Source of the DNA: Kribbella jejuensis
GTDB taxonomy: Bacteria; Actinomycetota; Actinomycetes; Propionibacteriales; Kribbellaceae
NCBI RefSeq assembly: GCF_006715085.1
Contig: NZ_VFMM01000001.1
Coordinates: 2,108,001 to 2,172,000, forward strand
Direction: 5' to 3'
Length of the DNA stretch: 64,000 nucleotides
Shown piece by piece: positions 47,121 through 54,764 of the stretch (the first letter of the stretch is position 1; each line of letters begins with the position of its first letter). The translations under genes were made by a program, and so were the position numbers. Under the pieces are notes generated by a model. The model worked only from the letters and a program-made list of their open reading frames with translations. It ran no database searches and was not told the origin of the DNA.

Positions 47121-47894
47121 TCAGGCCCCCTTCGGCGGGACGAGCTGGAAGTAGATCGCGGTCATCGAGAAGTTCGCGACGAACAGCAGCATGAACGTGA
47201 TCACGACCGACTGGTTCACCGCGTCGCCGACACCCTTCGGGCCACCGCCCGCGTTGACACCCTTGTACGCCGCGACGATCGCGGCGATCGCTCCGAAGAC
47301 GAGGGCCTTCGCCTGGCCCTGCCACAGGTCCGGGAGATGCGCCAGCGCGGTGAAGGACGCGATGTAGCTGCCCGGCGTACCGTCCTGGAGGACCACGTTG
47401 AAGACGTAGCCGCCCATCACGCCGACCACGCTGACGAAGCCGTTCAGGAAGAACGCGACCAGCATCGTGGCCAGCACCCGCGGTACGACGAGGCGCTGGA
47501 TCGGGTCGATCCCGAGCACCATCATCGCGTCGAGTTCCTCGCGGATCTTCCGCGAGCCGAGGTCCGCGCAGATCGCCGAACCGCCGGCACCGGCGATCAG
47601 CAGCGCGGTCGCGATCGGCGACGCCTCCCGGACCACGGCCAGGACGGCTGCCGAACCGGTGAACGCCTGGGCGCCGAACTGCTTGATCAGTCCGCCGACC
47701 TGCAGCGCGATCACCGCACCGAACGGGATCGCGACCAGCGCGGTCGGGATGATCGTCACGCTGGCCACGAACCAGGCCTGCTGGAGGAACTCCTTCAGCT
47801 GGAACGGCCGGCGGAACATCGCCCGGAAGGTGTCGAGAGCGAACGCGAAGAGCGATCCTGCGTGCTTCAGCGGAGCGGTAGCAGAGACGGTCAC
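47121..47894 (-). CDS. YrbE/MlaE-type ABC permease, YrbEA position
   Basis: The 257-residue MlaE-family permease carries the coupling motif (SRKIREELDAMMVLGIDPIQ). It has hydrophobic segments around 43-67, 85-110, 146-175, 195-215 and 228-250. The start is GTG 47894 with GGGAGG just upstream. Both elements lie in the 3' arm of a long inverted repeat (47890-47978), so access by the ribosome may be regulated. It pairs with YrbEB and uses the Mkl ATPase encoded 115 bases upstream. Confidence 0.9.
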   Translation of the reverse strand: MTVSATAPLKHAGSLFAFALDTFRAMFRRPFQLKEFLQQAWFVASVTIIPTALVAIPFGAVIALQVGGLIKQFGAQAFTGSAAVLAVVREASPIATALLIAGAGGSAICADLGSRKIREELDAMMVLGIDPIQRLVVPRVLATMLVAFFLNGFVSVVGVMGGYVFNVVLQDGTPGSYIASFTALAHLPDLWQGQAKALVFGAIAAIVAAYKGVNAGGGPKGVGDAVNQSVVITFMLLFVANFSMTAIYFQLVPPKGA

Positions 47895-47978
47895 GGGGCC
47901 TCCCGCTCTGGACTGAGGAGCGCAGGGAGCGAAGCGACCGGAGCGACGAGGGAAGAGCGGGAGTCACAGCCCCGTGAC
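47890..47978 (-). promoter_or_regulatory. Long inverted repeat covering the yrbEA ribosome-binding site and start
   Basis: GTCACGGGGC plus CTCCCGCTCT (47890-47909) pair with AGAGCGGGAG and GCCCCGTGAC (47954-47978), leaving a short bulge. About 20 base pairs form around a loop of some 44 bases. On the minus-strand mRNA the 3' arm contains the GGGAGG ribosome-binding site and the GTG start of yrbEA. It may limit permease translation relative to the ATPase. Confidence 0.6.
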
Positions 47979-48009
47979 CCGCCGCGCGGCAGCGCGGCAT
48001 CCAATACGG

Positions 48010-48957
48010 TCACCTGGCGCCCACCGTCGATGTGGCGAAGGATCCGGGCGGCGGAGTGACGCCGTTCTCCCGGCACCACTCGCCCGGCGGGCGCTGGGTC
48101 GGGCGGAGCATCCCGCTGCTGGGCAGCTGCTGGATCGGGATCGGCGGCAGCGGCGGCAACTCCTGGCCGCTCTCGCGGGCCAGCTCGTCGGCGTCCTTCT
48201 CCTCGGACATCCCGATCGGGCCGATCATCTGCGCGTTCAGGAACTGCCGGATCACCGGCTCCTCGCTGGACAGCAGCATCTCCCGCGGGCCGAACATGGC
48301 CAGGTGCCGGTGGTACAGCATGCCGATGTTGTCCGGCACGGTCCGCGCGGTGTTGATGTCGTGCGTAACGATCAGGAAGGTCGCGCCGAAGGCTTCGTTC
48401 AGGTCGATCATGACCTGGTTCAGGAACGACGTACGGACCGGGTCCAGGCCGGAGTCGGGCTCGTCGACGAGCAGGATCTCCGGGTCGAGCACGAGTGCCC
48501 GGGCCAGGCCGGCGCGTTTGCGCATCCCGCCGGAGATCTCACCGGGCAGCTTCCGCTCGGCGCCGACCAGGCCGACCATCTCCATCTTCTCCATCACGAT
48601 GGAGCGGATCTCGGACTCGGACTTCCTGGTGTGCTCGCGGAGCGGGAACGCGACGTTGTCGTACAGGTTCATCGAGCCGAACATCGCGCCGTCCTGGAAC
48701 AGCACGCCGAACAGCCGGCGGACCTCGTACAGCTCGCGTTCGCTGCAGGTGGCGATGTCGGTGCCCTCGATGAAGACGTGTCCGCGGTCGGGCTTGATCA
48801 GGCCGATCAGCGTCTTCAGGAACACGGACTTGCCGGTGCCGGACGGGCCGAGCATCACGCAGATCTCACCGGCCGGCAGGGTCAGGGACACGTCGCCCCA
48901 GATCAACTGGCTGCCGAACGATTTGGTGAGACCTTCGACGCGAACTTCTACGCCCAC
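48010..48957 (-). CDS. mkl: Mce-system ABC ATPase (Mkl/MceG)
   Basis: The 315-residue nucleotide-binding protein energises Mce lipid import. It has Walker A GPSGTGKS (37-44), the Q-loop (FGVLFQDGAMFGSMNLYDNV), signature ISGGMRKRAGLARAL, Walker B ILLVDEPDSGLDP and the switch HD in VTHDINTARTVP. A C-terminal extension of about 70 residues, rich in Pro and Arg, is typical of the actinobacterial MceG group. In M. tuberculosis mkl also lies near rplL, so its position here is ancestral. It is the first gene of the operon and has a palindromic promoter (49010-49040). Confidence 0.92.
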   Translation of the reverse strand: MGVEVRVEGLTKSFGSQLIWGDVSLTLPAGEICVMLGPSGTGKSVFLKTLIGLIKPDRGHVFIEGTDIATCSERELYEVRRLFGVLFQDGAMFGSMNLYDNVAFPLREHTRKSESEIRSIVMEKMEMVGLVGAERKLPGEISGGMRKRAGLARALVLDPEILLVDEPDSGLDPVRTSFLNQVMIDLNEAFGATFLIVTHDINTARTVPDNIGMLYHRHLAMFGPREMLLSSEEPVIRQFLNAQMIGPIGMSEEKDADELARESGQELPPLPPIPIQQLPSSGMLRPTQRPPGEWCRENGVTPPPGSFATSTVGAR

Positions 48958-49009
48958 CGGCCCTCCTCACGGGATGTCTGCTGCTGCCCAAACGACGGGG
49001 CAGTGGCCT

Positions 49010-49040
49010 AGGTTACGCACGAGTACGGTTTTGCGTAACC
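49010..49040 (-). promoter_or_regulatory. Promoter/operator of the mkl-mce operon
   Basis: On the minus strand, TTACGC (49033-49038) and TAACCT (49010-49015) are 17 bases apart. The perfect inverted repeat GGTTACGCA (49011-49019) and TGCGTAACC (49032-49040) overlies both hexamers. A repressor binding here would block the promoter. The regulator is not in the window. Confidence 0.6.
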
Positions 49041-49081
49041 CCTGGAAGTCAAGCGATTGCGATAGTAGCGATCCAGAAATG

Positions 49082-49119
49082 AGAGAAGGACGGACCCCTT
49101 GCGGGGACCGCCCTTCTCT
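49082..49119 (-). terminator. Terminator after rplL
   Basis: A stem of 16 base pairs with one internal mismatch and one G-U (AGAGAAGG...CCTTCTCT) is capped by a GCAA tetraloop. It is followed on the minus strand by CATTTCTGG. It separates rplJL from the mkl-mce promoter. Confidence 0.85.
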
Positions 49120-49157
49120 ACACATTCGTTACGTCCCGGAACGGAACGTAAGCGAGG

Positions 49158-49547
49158 TCACTTCAGGGTGACGGTGGCGCCGGCGCCCTCGAGGGCCTCC
49201 TTGGCCTTCTCCGCGGCAGCCTTGTCGACCTTCTCCAGGATCGGCTTCGGGGCCGACTCGACGAGGTCCTTGGCCTCCTTCAGGCCGAGGCTCGTGAGAC
49301 CGCGCACCTCCTTGATGACCTGGATCTTCTTGTCGCCGGCGCTCTCGAGAACGACGTCGAACTCGTCCTGCTCCGCGGCCTCTTCGGCCGGGGCGCCGCC
49401 GCCCGCGGCCGGGGCAGCGGCAACGGCGACGGGAGCAGCGGCGGTCACGCCGAACTCCTCCTCGAACGCCTTAACGAACTCCGAGAGCTCGAGCAGGGTC
49501 AGGTCCTTGAACTGACCGAGCAGCTCCTCGGTGCTGAGCTTCGCCAT
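49158..49547 (-). CDS. rplL: 50S ribosomal protein bL12 (L7/L12)
   Basis: bL12 forms the multimeric stalk that recruits translational GTPases. The 129-residue protein has the N-terminal dimerisation helices ([20 protein letters not shown]), an Ala/Gly/Pro hinge ([20 protein letters not shown]), and the C-terminal domain ([40 protein letters not shown]). Length is normal. It follows rplJ by 66 bases and is closed by a terminator. Confidence 0.98.
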   Translation of the reverse strand: MAKLSTEELLGQFKDLTLLELSEFVKAFEEEFGVTAAAPVAVAAAPAAGGGAPAEEAAEQDEFDVVLESAGDKKIQVIKEVRGLTSLGLKEAKDLVESAPKPILEKVDKAAAEKAKEALEGAGATVTLK

Positions 49548-49613
49548 GGTGGCGGTCCTTCCTAACTGTGGTACTTCGTGATCACTGATGGGGTGGTGCT
49601 GGTGAGAATCGCC

Positions 49614-50225
49614 TCAGCTGTCCGCTGCGGCGGTCTCCTCGGTGCTCGCCTCGGCAGGTGCGTCGGCCGCCGGAGCAGCCTCCTCGGCCGGCGCCTCGGT
49701 GGCGCCACCCTCCGCCTGCAGTTTGTCCTGCAGCGCCGCGAACAGGCGCGCGGCCTGCGACAGCGGAGCAGCGAACAACGACACCGCTTGCTGCGGGGCC
49801 GCCTTCATCGCACCTGCGAGCTTCGCGAGGAGAACCTCACGCGACTCCAGGTCAGCGAGCTTGCTGATCTCGTCAGAGCTGAGCGGCTTGCCGTCGAGCA
49901 CGCCGCCCTTGATGACGAGAAGGGGATTCGCCTTGGCGAAGTCACGCAGGCCCTTGGCCGCAACCACCGCATCGCCCTTGATGAAGGCGATGGCCGACGG
50001 ACCCTCGAGCAGCGAGTCGAACGACTCGACACCCGCGTCCTTGGCCGCGATCTTGGTCAGCGTGTTCTTCACCACGGCGTAGTTCACGTCGTCACCGAGC
50101 GAAACTCGAAGCTGCTTGAGCTGCGCAACGGTGAGACCGCGGTACTCGGTCAGCACAGCGCCGTTGGAACTACGGAACTCGTCCGTCAGCTCCGCGACAG
50201 CGGCTGCCTTGTCCGGCCTCGCCAT
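49614..50225 (-). CDS. rplJ: 50S ribosomal protein uL10
   Basis: uL10 anchors the bL12 stalk to 23S rRNA. The 203-residue product has the rRNA-binding N-domain ([34 protein letters not shown]) and the L12-binding C-terminal helix near 160-180 ([20 protein letters not shown]). A Glu/Ala-rich tail of about 25 residues extends it. ATG 50225 is preceded by GGAGACCCCC. Its leader has the L10-binding structure and an attenuator, so the stalk genes are probably autoregulated. Confidence 0.97.
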   Translation of the reverse strand: MARPDKAAAVAELTDEFRSSNGAVLTEYRGLTVAQLKQLRVSLGDDVNYAVVKNTLTKIAAKDAGVESFDSLLEGPSAIAFIKGDAVVAAKGLRDFAKANPLLVIKGGVLDGKPLSSDEISKLADLESREVLLAKLAGAMKAAPQQAVSLFAAPLSQAARLFAALQDKLQAEGGATEAPAEEAAPAADAPAEASTEETAAADS

Positions 50226-50276
50226 GGGGGTCTCCTTCTATCGGCTTCCACGCCGTAGACCCCGGAGAAAGAGAAA

Positions 50277-50300
50277 CGCCCCTGCGCAGGCGCAAGGGCG
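50277..50300 (-). terminator. Attenuator hairpin in the rplJ leader
   Basis: A 10-base-pair stem with one G-U (CGCCCTTGCG pairing with CGCAGGGGCG, loop CCTG) is followed on the minus strand by TTTCTCTTTCTCC. It lies 52 bases before the rplJ start, which is the expected place for a transcription attenuator. Confidence 0.7.
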
Positions 50301-50311
50301 TGAACATACAT

Positions 50312-50398
50312 GCTTCACTATCCAAGTCACCTGCGCGGGCCGCCCACCTGAGTGGGACTTTCAGCTACCTAGGGCAGCAACCAGCGGTCTTCGGCAGT
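50312..50398 (-). promoter_or_regulatory. L10-type ribosomal leader (autoregulatory RNA)
   Basis: On the minus strand this region carries GCCGAAGACCGCTGG, CCTAGGTAGCTGAA, a CCCACTCAGGTGGG stem and GGTGACTTGGATAGTGAAGC. These are segments I recognise from L10 leaders upstream of rplJL, where L10(L12)4 binds the kink-turn to repress synthesis. The attenuator hairpin follows directly. Confidence 0.7.
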
Positions 50399-50442
50399 AG
50401 CCATTGTTGCACCCGCAATAGCTTCTACCAAATCGGTTGCGA

Positions 50443-51627
50443 TCAGGCGGGCTGCTCCGCTTGTGGATGCGGTGGGATCCAGCGGTGCATCGCGGTGGCC
50501 GCGGCCCAGCCCGTGCCCGCCATGATGACGATCGCCGGCGCCAGCCCGAGCACCGCCGTGGCCCCCGCCAGCAGCAACGGCCCCGCGCCGTTCCCGGTGT
50601 CCGCGAACAACCGGAACGCTCCGAGGAACTGCGCCCGCCCGACCGCTGGCGACGCGTCCGCTCCCAGCGTCATGATCACCCCGGCGCCCAGCCCGTTCCC
50701 GATCCCCATCAGCAACGCGACCGCGGTCAGCGTCACCGTCGTATGCGTCAACGGCAGCAACAGATGCGCCAGCCCCAGCACGAACATCGACGGTACGGCG
50801 ACCCACTTCCGCCCGAGCCGGTCCATCACCGAACCCGCCGGATAGAACAGCAACATGTCCACCGCACCGGACAGCCCGAAGATCACACTGGTCGTTTGCG
50901 GATCCAGCCCGATGTGCAATGCCCACAGCGGAATCACCACCTGTCGCGACGCGCGCACCGCGCCGACAAGTAGGGCGCCGACGCCAAGAGTCCGCAGTAC
51001 GGGGAAGTGGTCGCGGATGACAACCCAGGTGGACTGACCGGCGACAGGGCCTCGTCCACGGCGGTGCTCCACGTCGGGCAGGCTCAACAGGACGCCACAG
51101 GCCAGTACGGCGGCCACCAGGTGCACCCAGTACGCACCGTCGGTATTGAGGAACTTCATCGCGAAGGCACCGAGGAACGGGCCGATGAAGGAGCCGATGC
51201 GCTGTACGCCGCCCAGTGTCGACAACGCTCGCGCCCGGAGCTCGATCGGGACCGCTTCACTCAGATACGCCTGCCTGGCAAGGCCCCAGACCGCTCCTGC
51301 GAGCCCGGTGCAACCGATAGCAATGGCCAGACCCCACACGTTCGGGACAACCAAGCAGCCCGCTAGAGCGAACGCCACGAACACAGTCGCTCCCAGCATC
51401 GCCTTGCGTTCACCGATGCGGTTCGTCAGCGCGCCGGCCGGGATGTCGCCGATCACCTGTCCCAGACCGGCAGCCGCCACGACCAGACCGGCTACCGCAA
51501 CGGACGCACCCAGGTGGGTTGCCGAGAGCGCGACAACCGGCGCGATGGCGCCCTGGCCGATCCCGTAGAGCAGGGCCGGCAGGTAGACGGCAGGGGCGAT
51601 CTTCCACAGACTCCGGGCCTGGGACAT
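50443..51627 (-). CDS. MFS transporter
   Basis: The roughly 394-residue protein shows about twelve hydrophobic segments in two halves. The cytoplasmic loop 2-3 has the MFS pattern GALTNRIGERKAMLG, mirrored in the second half by GSVMDRLGRKWVAV. No substrate signature is recognised; sequence style is like drug or metabolite exporters of the DHA1 group. ATG 51627 overlaps the TGA of the IclR gene (TGATG), so both are co-translated. It may export or import a metabolite of the adjacent catabolic locus, but that is inferred from position alone. Confidence 0.85.
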   Translation of the reverse strand: MSQARSLWKIAPAVYLPALLYGIGQGAIAPVVALSATHLGASVAVAGLVVAAAGLGQVIGDIPAGALTNRIGERKAMLGATVFVAFALAGCLVVPNVWGLAIAIGCTGLAGAVWGLARQAYLSEAVPIELRARALSTLGGVQRIGSFIGPFLGAFAMKFLNTDGAYWVHLVAAVLACGVLLSLPDVEHRRGRGPVAGQSTWVVIRDHFPVLRTLGVGALLVGAVRASRQVVIPLWALHIGLDPQTTSVIFGLSGAVDMLLFYPAGSVMDRLGRKWVAVPSMFVLGLAHLLLPLTHTTVTLTAVALLMGIGNGLGAGVIMTLGADASPAVGRAQFLGAFRLFADTGNGAGPLLLAGATAVLGLAPAIVIMAGTGWAAATAMHRWIPPHPQAEQPA

Positions 51628-52436
51628 CACCGGCCGCCGGCCAGCGCCGTACTACGGTCCCGGGTGGCCGGGGTGGCTCCCAGCAGCTCCGACACCGACC
51701 AGGCACCTTCGGCGACCCGCATCCCGAACTCCTTCATCCGCTCCACCGGCATCCGCATCTCGGGGCCGGACACGCTGAGACACCCGGCGACCTGGCCGGA
51801 GTAGCCGAACACCGGTGCGGCCACACTGCAGATACCCGCGGTCCGCTCGGTCCGTGACATCGCGTAGCCGCGCCGCCGAATCTCCGCGAACTGCTGCGCG
51901 AGCACCTCCGGGTCCGTGATCGTCGCCGGCTGCACCTTCTCCAGCGGGCCCTTCAGAACTTCCTGCTGCCGCTCGAACGGCAGGAATGCGAGCAACGCCT
52001 TGCCCGGTGCACCCTGCGGCAGGGCGACCGGCAGGCCGAACTCCGTGTATGTACGGCGGAGTTGGTGAAGGCTCTCGACCTGATCCAGCACGACGCGCTG
52101 GCCCGACGGCAGCAACTCGTGCACAGCCGCGGTCTCCCCTGTGTCATCGCGGAGTGCACGCAGCACCGGAAGCGCCGCGTCGCGCAGACCGGCCGGAATC
52201 CCGCCGCTGTGCGCGAGTTGTACGACGAGCGGGCCGATCGCGTACCGCCGGTGCGCGGTCTGCCGGACCAGACCGTTCTCCTGCATCGCCAACAGCAACC
52301 GGTGCACCGTGCTCGTCGACAGCCCGGTCGCCCGGGCCAGGTCACTGATGCCGAGATCCGGCGTCCTGGCGTCGAAACAGCGCAGGATCGCCACGGCCCG
52401 GTCGATCGACTGCACCGAACCGCGAGCTTCCTGCAT
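51627..52436 (-). CDS. IclR-family transcriptional regulator (second copy)
   Basis: The 269-residue protein has an N-terminal winged helix (SIDRAVAILRCFDARTPDLG; GLSTSTVHRLLLAMQENGLV) and a GAF-like effector domain (residues about 85-255; ALPVLRALRDDTGETAAVHE; GKALLAFLPFERQQEVLKG). IclR proteins sense small catabolic ligands. It overlaps the MFS gene and is 81 bases from ridA across a hairpin (52482-52508). It may regulate the transporter and share a ligand with the other IclR at 52932. A short repeat TCCCG-N5-CGGGA lies just upstream of its start. Confidence 0.9.
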   Translation of the reverse strand: MQEARGSVQSIDRAVAILRCFDARTPDLGISDLARATGLSTSTVHRLLLAMQENGLVRQTAHRRYAIGPLVVQLAHSGGIPAGLRDAALPVLRALRDDTGETAAVHELLPSGQRVVLDQVESLHQLRRTYTEFGLPVALPQGAPGKALLAFLPFERQQEVLKGPLEKVQPATITDPEVLAQQFAEIRRRGYAMSRTERTAGICSVAAPVFGYSGQVAGCLSVSGPEMRMPVERMKEFGMRVAEGAWSVSELLGATPATRDRSTALAGGR

Positions 52437-52481
52437 GGTGAAATCCTATCCCGCGATACGGGACGCCGGCTGGGCAGTCCA

Positions 52482-52508
52482 AAGCCCGGACCACCAGGGC
52501 CCGGGCTT
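52482..52508 (-). terminator. Terminator-like hairpin after ridA
   Basis: AAGCCCGGGCC can pair with GGTCCGGGCTT over a 5-base loop (one G-U). It lies 9 bases past the ridA stop and separates the kdgK-iclR-ridA unit from the iclR-MFS unit. A weak T-run follows. Confidence 0.6.
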
Positions 52509-52517
52509 GGGAGTGGT

Positions 52518-52922
52518 TCAGCTCAGGACGGCGAGGGCGTCGATCTCGACCAGCATGTCCGGGAGCGGCAGGCCGGTGAAGACCGTGGTCCGCGACGGCA
52601 GCACACCACTCGGGGTGCGGGTGGAGACGAAGTCCGCGTAGGCCTCGTTCATCGCGGCGAAGTCCTCGCGCTGGGTGAGGTAGACGCGCAGCATGACCAC
52701 GTCGTCGATGCTCGCGCCGCCGGCCTTCAGGATGGCCTCGATGTTCTGCAGCACCCGGGTGGTCTGGCCCTTCACGTCACCGGCGAACACGAAGTCGCCG
52801 GTGGCCGGGTCGACCGAGCCCTGACCGGACACCTGCAGGATGTTGCCCTTGCGGACGCCCTGCGAGAACACCGGCATCGGCGGCGGCGCGTCGGTGGTGG
52901 ACACTGCGGTCTTGTCGGACAT
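52518..52922 (-). CDS. RidA-family reactive-intermediate deaminase
   Basis: RidA proteins hydrolyse enamine/imine intermediates released by PLP enzymes such as threonine and serine dehydratases. The 134-residue sequence has the trimeric RidA fold with the catalytic Arg in LPSRTTVFTGLPLPDMLVE and the Glu of VEIDALAVLS. FSQGVRKGNILQVSGQGSVD forms the N-terminal strand motif. It is 9 bases after an IclR gene and in one unit with KDG kinase. Its presence next to a PLP deaminase (54765) supports elimination chemistry that makes an enamine. Confidence 0.92.
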   Translation of the reverse strand: MSDKTAVSTTDAPPPMPVFSQGVRKGNILQVSGQGSVDPATGDFVFAGDVKGQTTRVLQNIEAILKAGGASIDDVVMLRVYLTQREDFAAMNEAYADFVSTRTPSGVLPSRTTVFTGLPLPDMLVEIDALAVLS

Positions 52923-52931
52923 GGGACCTCT

Positions 52932-53666
52932 CTAGTTGTAGTCGGCTGAGATCGCGTTCGCGGTGGCGAGCAGGTCTGGCAGCAGCTCGAGCACCTGTTC
53001 ATAGTTCAGCAGTACGTCGGGTACGGACAACGACACGGCCCCCACAACCCGGCCGGTGGCGTCCTTGAGCGGCGCACCGATGCAGTTGATGAACGACTCG
53101 TGCTCGGCCTTGTCCTGCGCCCAGCCACGTTCCTTGGTGATCAGCAACTCGTCCCGCAGCCGGTCCGGGTCGGTGATGGTGTTCGGTGTGTAGGCCTTGT
53201 AGTCCAGCGCCTGGACGATGGCCTCCTGCTGCCGCTTGGGCTGCGCAGCCAGCAGTACCTTTCCCACCGCGGTGCAGTGCAGCGCAGCCGGCGCACCGAC
53301 CTGTGAGTACATCCGTACTGACCGCACACTGTCCAGCTTGTCGACGTAGATGACCTCACCGTTCTCCCAGGCGGCCAGGTGGACCGTCTGCCCGGTCTTC
53401 TGGTTCAGCTCGCGCAGATGCGGTGCGGCAACCTGCCGTACGACGTGTTGCTCGCGCGCGACGTCCGCGAGAGCGAACAGCCGCGAACCCAGGCGGTACT
53501 TGTGCGATGCGTCCCGCCGTACGAACCGGTCGGCCTCCATCGTGCGCAGCAACCGCAGCACGGTTGTCTTGTGGACGCCGAGCTCCGCGGCCAACTGGTC
53601 CAGCGACCGCTCGCCCTCTCCCAGGCTCGTGAGAATCTGCAGCGCGCGGCCGAGGCTCTGGCTCAT
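52932..53666 (-). CDS. IclR-family transcriptional regulator (KDG-operon type)
   Basis: From ATG 53666 (MSQSLGRALQILTSLGEGER) the 244-residue protein has the winged helix (LGVHKTTVLRLLRTMEADRF) and the IclR effector domain (HLRELNQKTGQTVHLAAWEN; GKVLLAAQPKRQQEAIVQAL). The start overlaps the kinase stop by 4 bases (ATGA). Adjacent to KDG kinase and RidA, it is comparable to KdgR-type IclR regulators, so a 2-keto-3-deoxy sugar acid is a likely effector. Its probable operator is the palindrome at 54711-54738. Confidence 0.9.
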   Translation of the reverse strand: MSQSLGRALQILTSLGEGERSLDQLAAELGVHKTTVLRLLRTMEADRFVRRDASHKYRLGSRLFALADVAREQHVVRQVAAPHLRELNQKTGQTVHLAAWENGEVIYVDKLDSVRSVRMYSQVGAPAALHCTAVGKVLLAAQPKRQQEAIVQALDYKAYTPNTITDPDRLRDELLITKERGWAQDKAEHESFINCIGAPLKDATGRVVGAVSLSVPDVLLNYEQVLELLPDLLATANAISADYN

Positions 53667-54625
53667 GCCACACCGATCTTCGTCGCCGCCCACTCCTCGT
53701 CGGTGGCGTTGAGCAACTTCTCCCGCTCGACCAGGCTCGGAGGCGGCGCATGATCCTCAGGCCGCGTCAACACCGCGGCCGCCGTGAGATGCCCCAACCG
53801 CAACCGCTGCGTTGCCGGCAGCCCCTGCAAGGTCCCTGCCAGGAAGCCTGCCGCAAACGCATCCCCGGCCCCGACCGTCTCCACAACTTCTACGGACAGT
53901 GCTGGGACCTCAGTGCGACCATCCGGCTCAAGAACAATCGCGGCGTTGGAGTCGTCCTTCACCACCAGCGTCTTGCCGCCGACCAACTCGTACAACGCCT
54001 CGGGATCCCCGGTGCCGGCGAAGACCTCAGCCTCGTCCGCCCCGATCAGCACGATGTCGGCAGCCTTCAGCAACCGCCACAACGGCTCCGGATCCCGCTC
54101 ACGCCACAGCACCGGCCGCCAGTTCAGATCGACGCTCAGCAAGAACTCCCGCGGCTCGGTGGCCAGCCGCTCCAGCATGTCCGAGCTCGACGAAGAAATA
54201 CCCGCGGTAATACCGGTGGTGTGCACGAGCTTCGCCTGCGCCAACCGCTCCCGCACCTCCGGCCGGTCCAGGAACGCGGGATCCATCGCAGCGGCCGCCG
54301 AGCCGGTCCGGTAGTAGTGCATCTGCGACCGCCCGCCGTCGGACTCCTTCACGTAGAGCGCCGTCGGCCGGACCGGGTCCAGTTCCACTCCCCCGACGTC
54401 GACCCCGCGCGCTTCGAGGTCCCGCAGTACGTGCTGGCCGAAACCGTCGTCGCCGAGCCGGGAGATCCACCCGGTCGGTACGCCCAACGCGGCCAGCCCG
54501 CCGGCCACGTTGCACTCCGCCCCGCCGACCGACCGCTTGAACACCTCGACGTCCGACAGCGGTCCGGCGCCACCCGCGAGCATGATCATCGCTTCGCCCA
54601 GGCAGAGGGCGGCCGTCTCGGGCAT
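53663..54625 (-). CDS. kdgK: 2-keto-3-deoxygluconate (KDG) kinase, PfkB family
   Basis: PfkB kinases phosphorylate sugars; members with this sequence style convert 2-keto-3-deoxygluconate to KDPG. From ATG 54625 (GAGGAG upstream) the protein is 320 residues. It has the N-terminal GEAMIMLAGGAGPL and GGAECNVAGGLAALG motifs, the anion hole and base motif ETVGAGDAFAAGF (Asp as general base), and SVDLNWRPVLW, common in KDG kinases. A KDPG aldolase in the divergent operon (57657) supports the assignment. Other sugar-acid substrates are possible. Confidence 0.85.
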   Translation of the reverse strand: MPETAALCLGEAMIMLAGGAGPLSDVEVFKRSVGGAECNVAGGLAALGVPTGWISRLGDDGFGQHVLRDLEARGVDVGGVELDPVRPTALYVKESDGGRSQMHYYRTGSAAAAMDPAFLDRPEVRERLAQAKLVHTTGITAGISSSSSDMLERLATEPREFLLSVDLNWRPVLWRERDPEPLWRLLKAADIVLIGADEAEVFAGTGDPEALYELVGGKTLVVKDDSNAAIVLEPDGRTEVPALSVEVVETVGAGDAFAAGFLAGTLQGLPATQRLRLGHLTAAAVLTRPEDHAPPPSLVEREKLLNATDEEWAATKIGVA

Positions 54626-54710
54626 CGGCACTCCTCGATCGAGAGGTGATGGGATAGGGCCTTAGCGTGCGTTGACGCGACTTCGGCCGCGATGTTACAA
54701 CCGATGAGTC

Positions 54711-54738
54711 AGAATGCGCAATGAGCGTTGCGTATTCT
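54711..54738. promoter_or_regulatory. Candidate IclR operator between divergent catabolic operons
   Basis: AGAATGCGCAA - TGAGCG - TTGCGTATTCT is an 11-base inverted repeat matching at 10 of 11 positions. It lies 27 bases upstream of the ATG at 54765 and 86 bases upstream of kdgK on the other strand. A dimeric or tetrameric regulator bound here could control both operons. Confidence 0.7.
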
Positions 54739-54764
54739 GCAATCCCGACACCCCAGGGGGTCTG

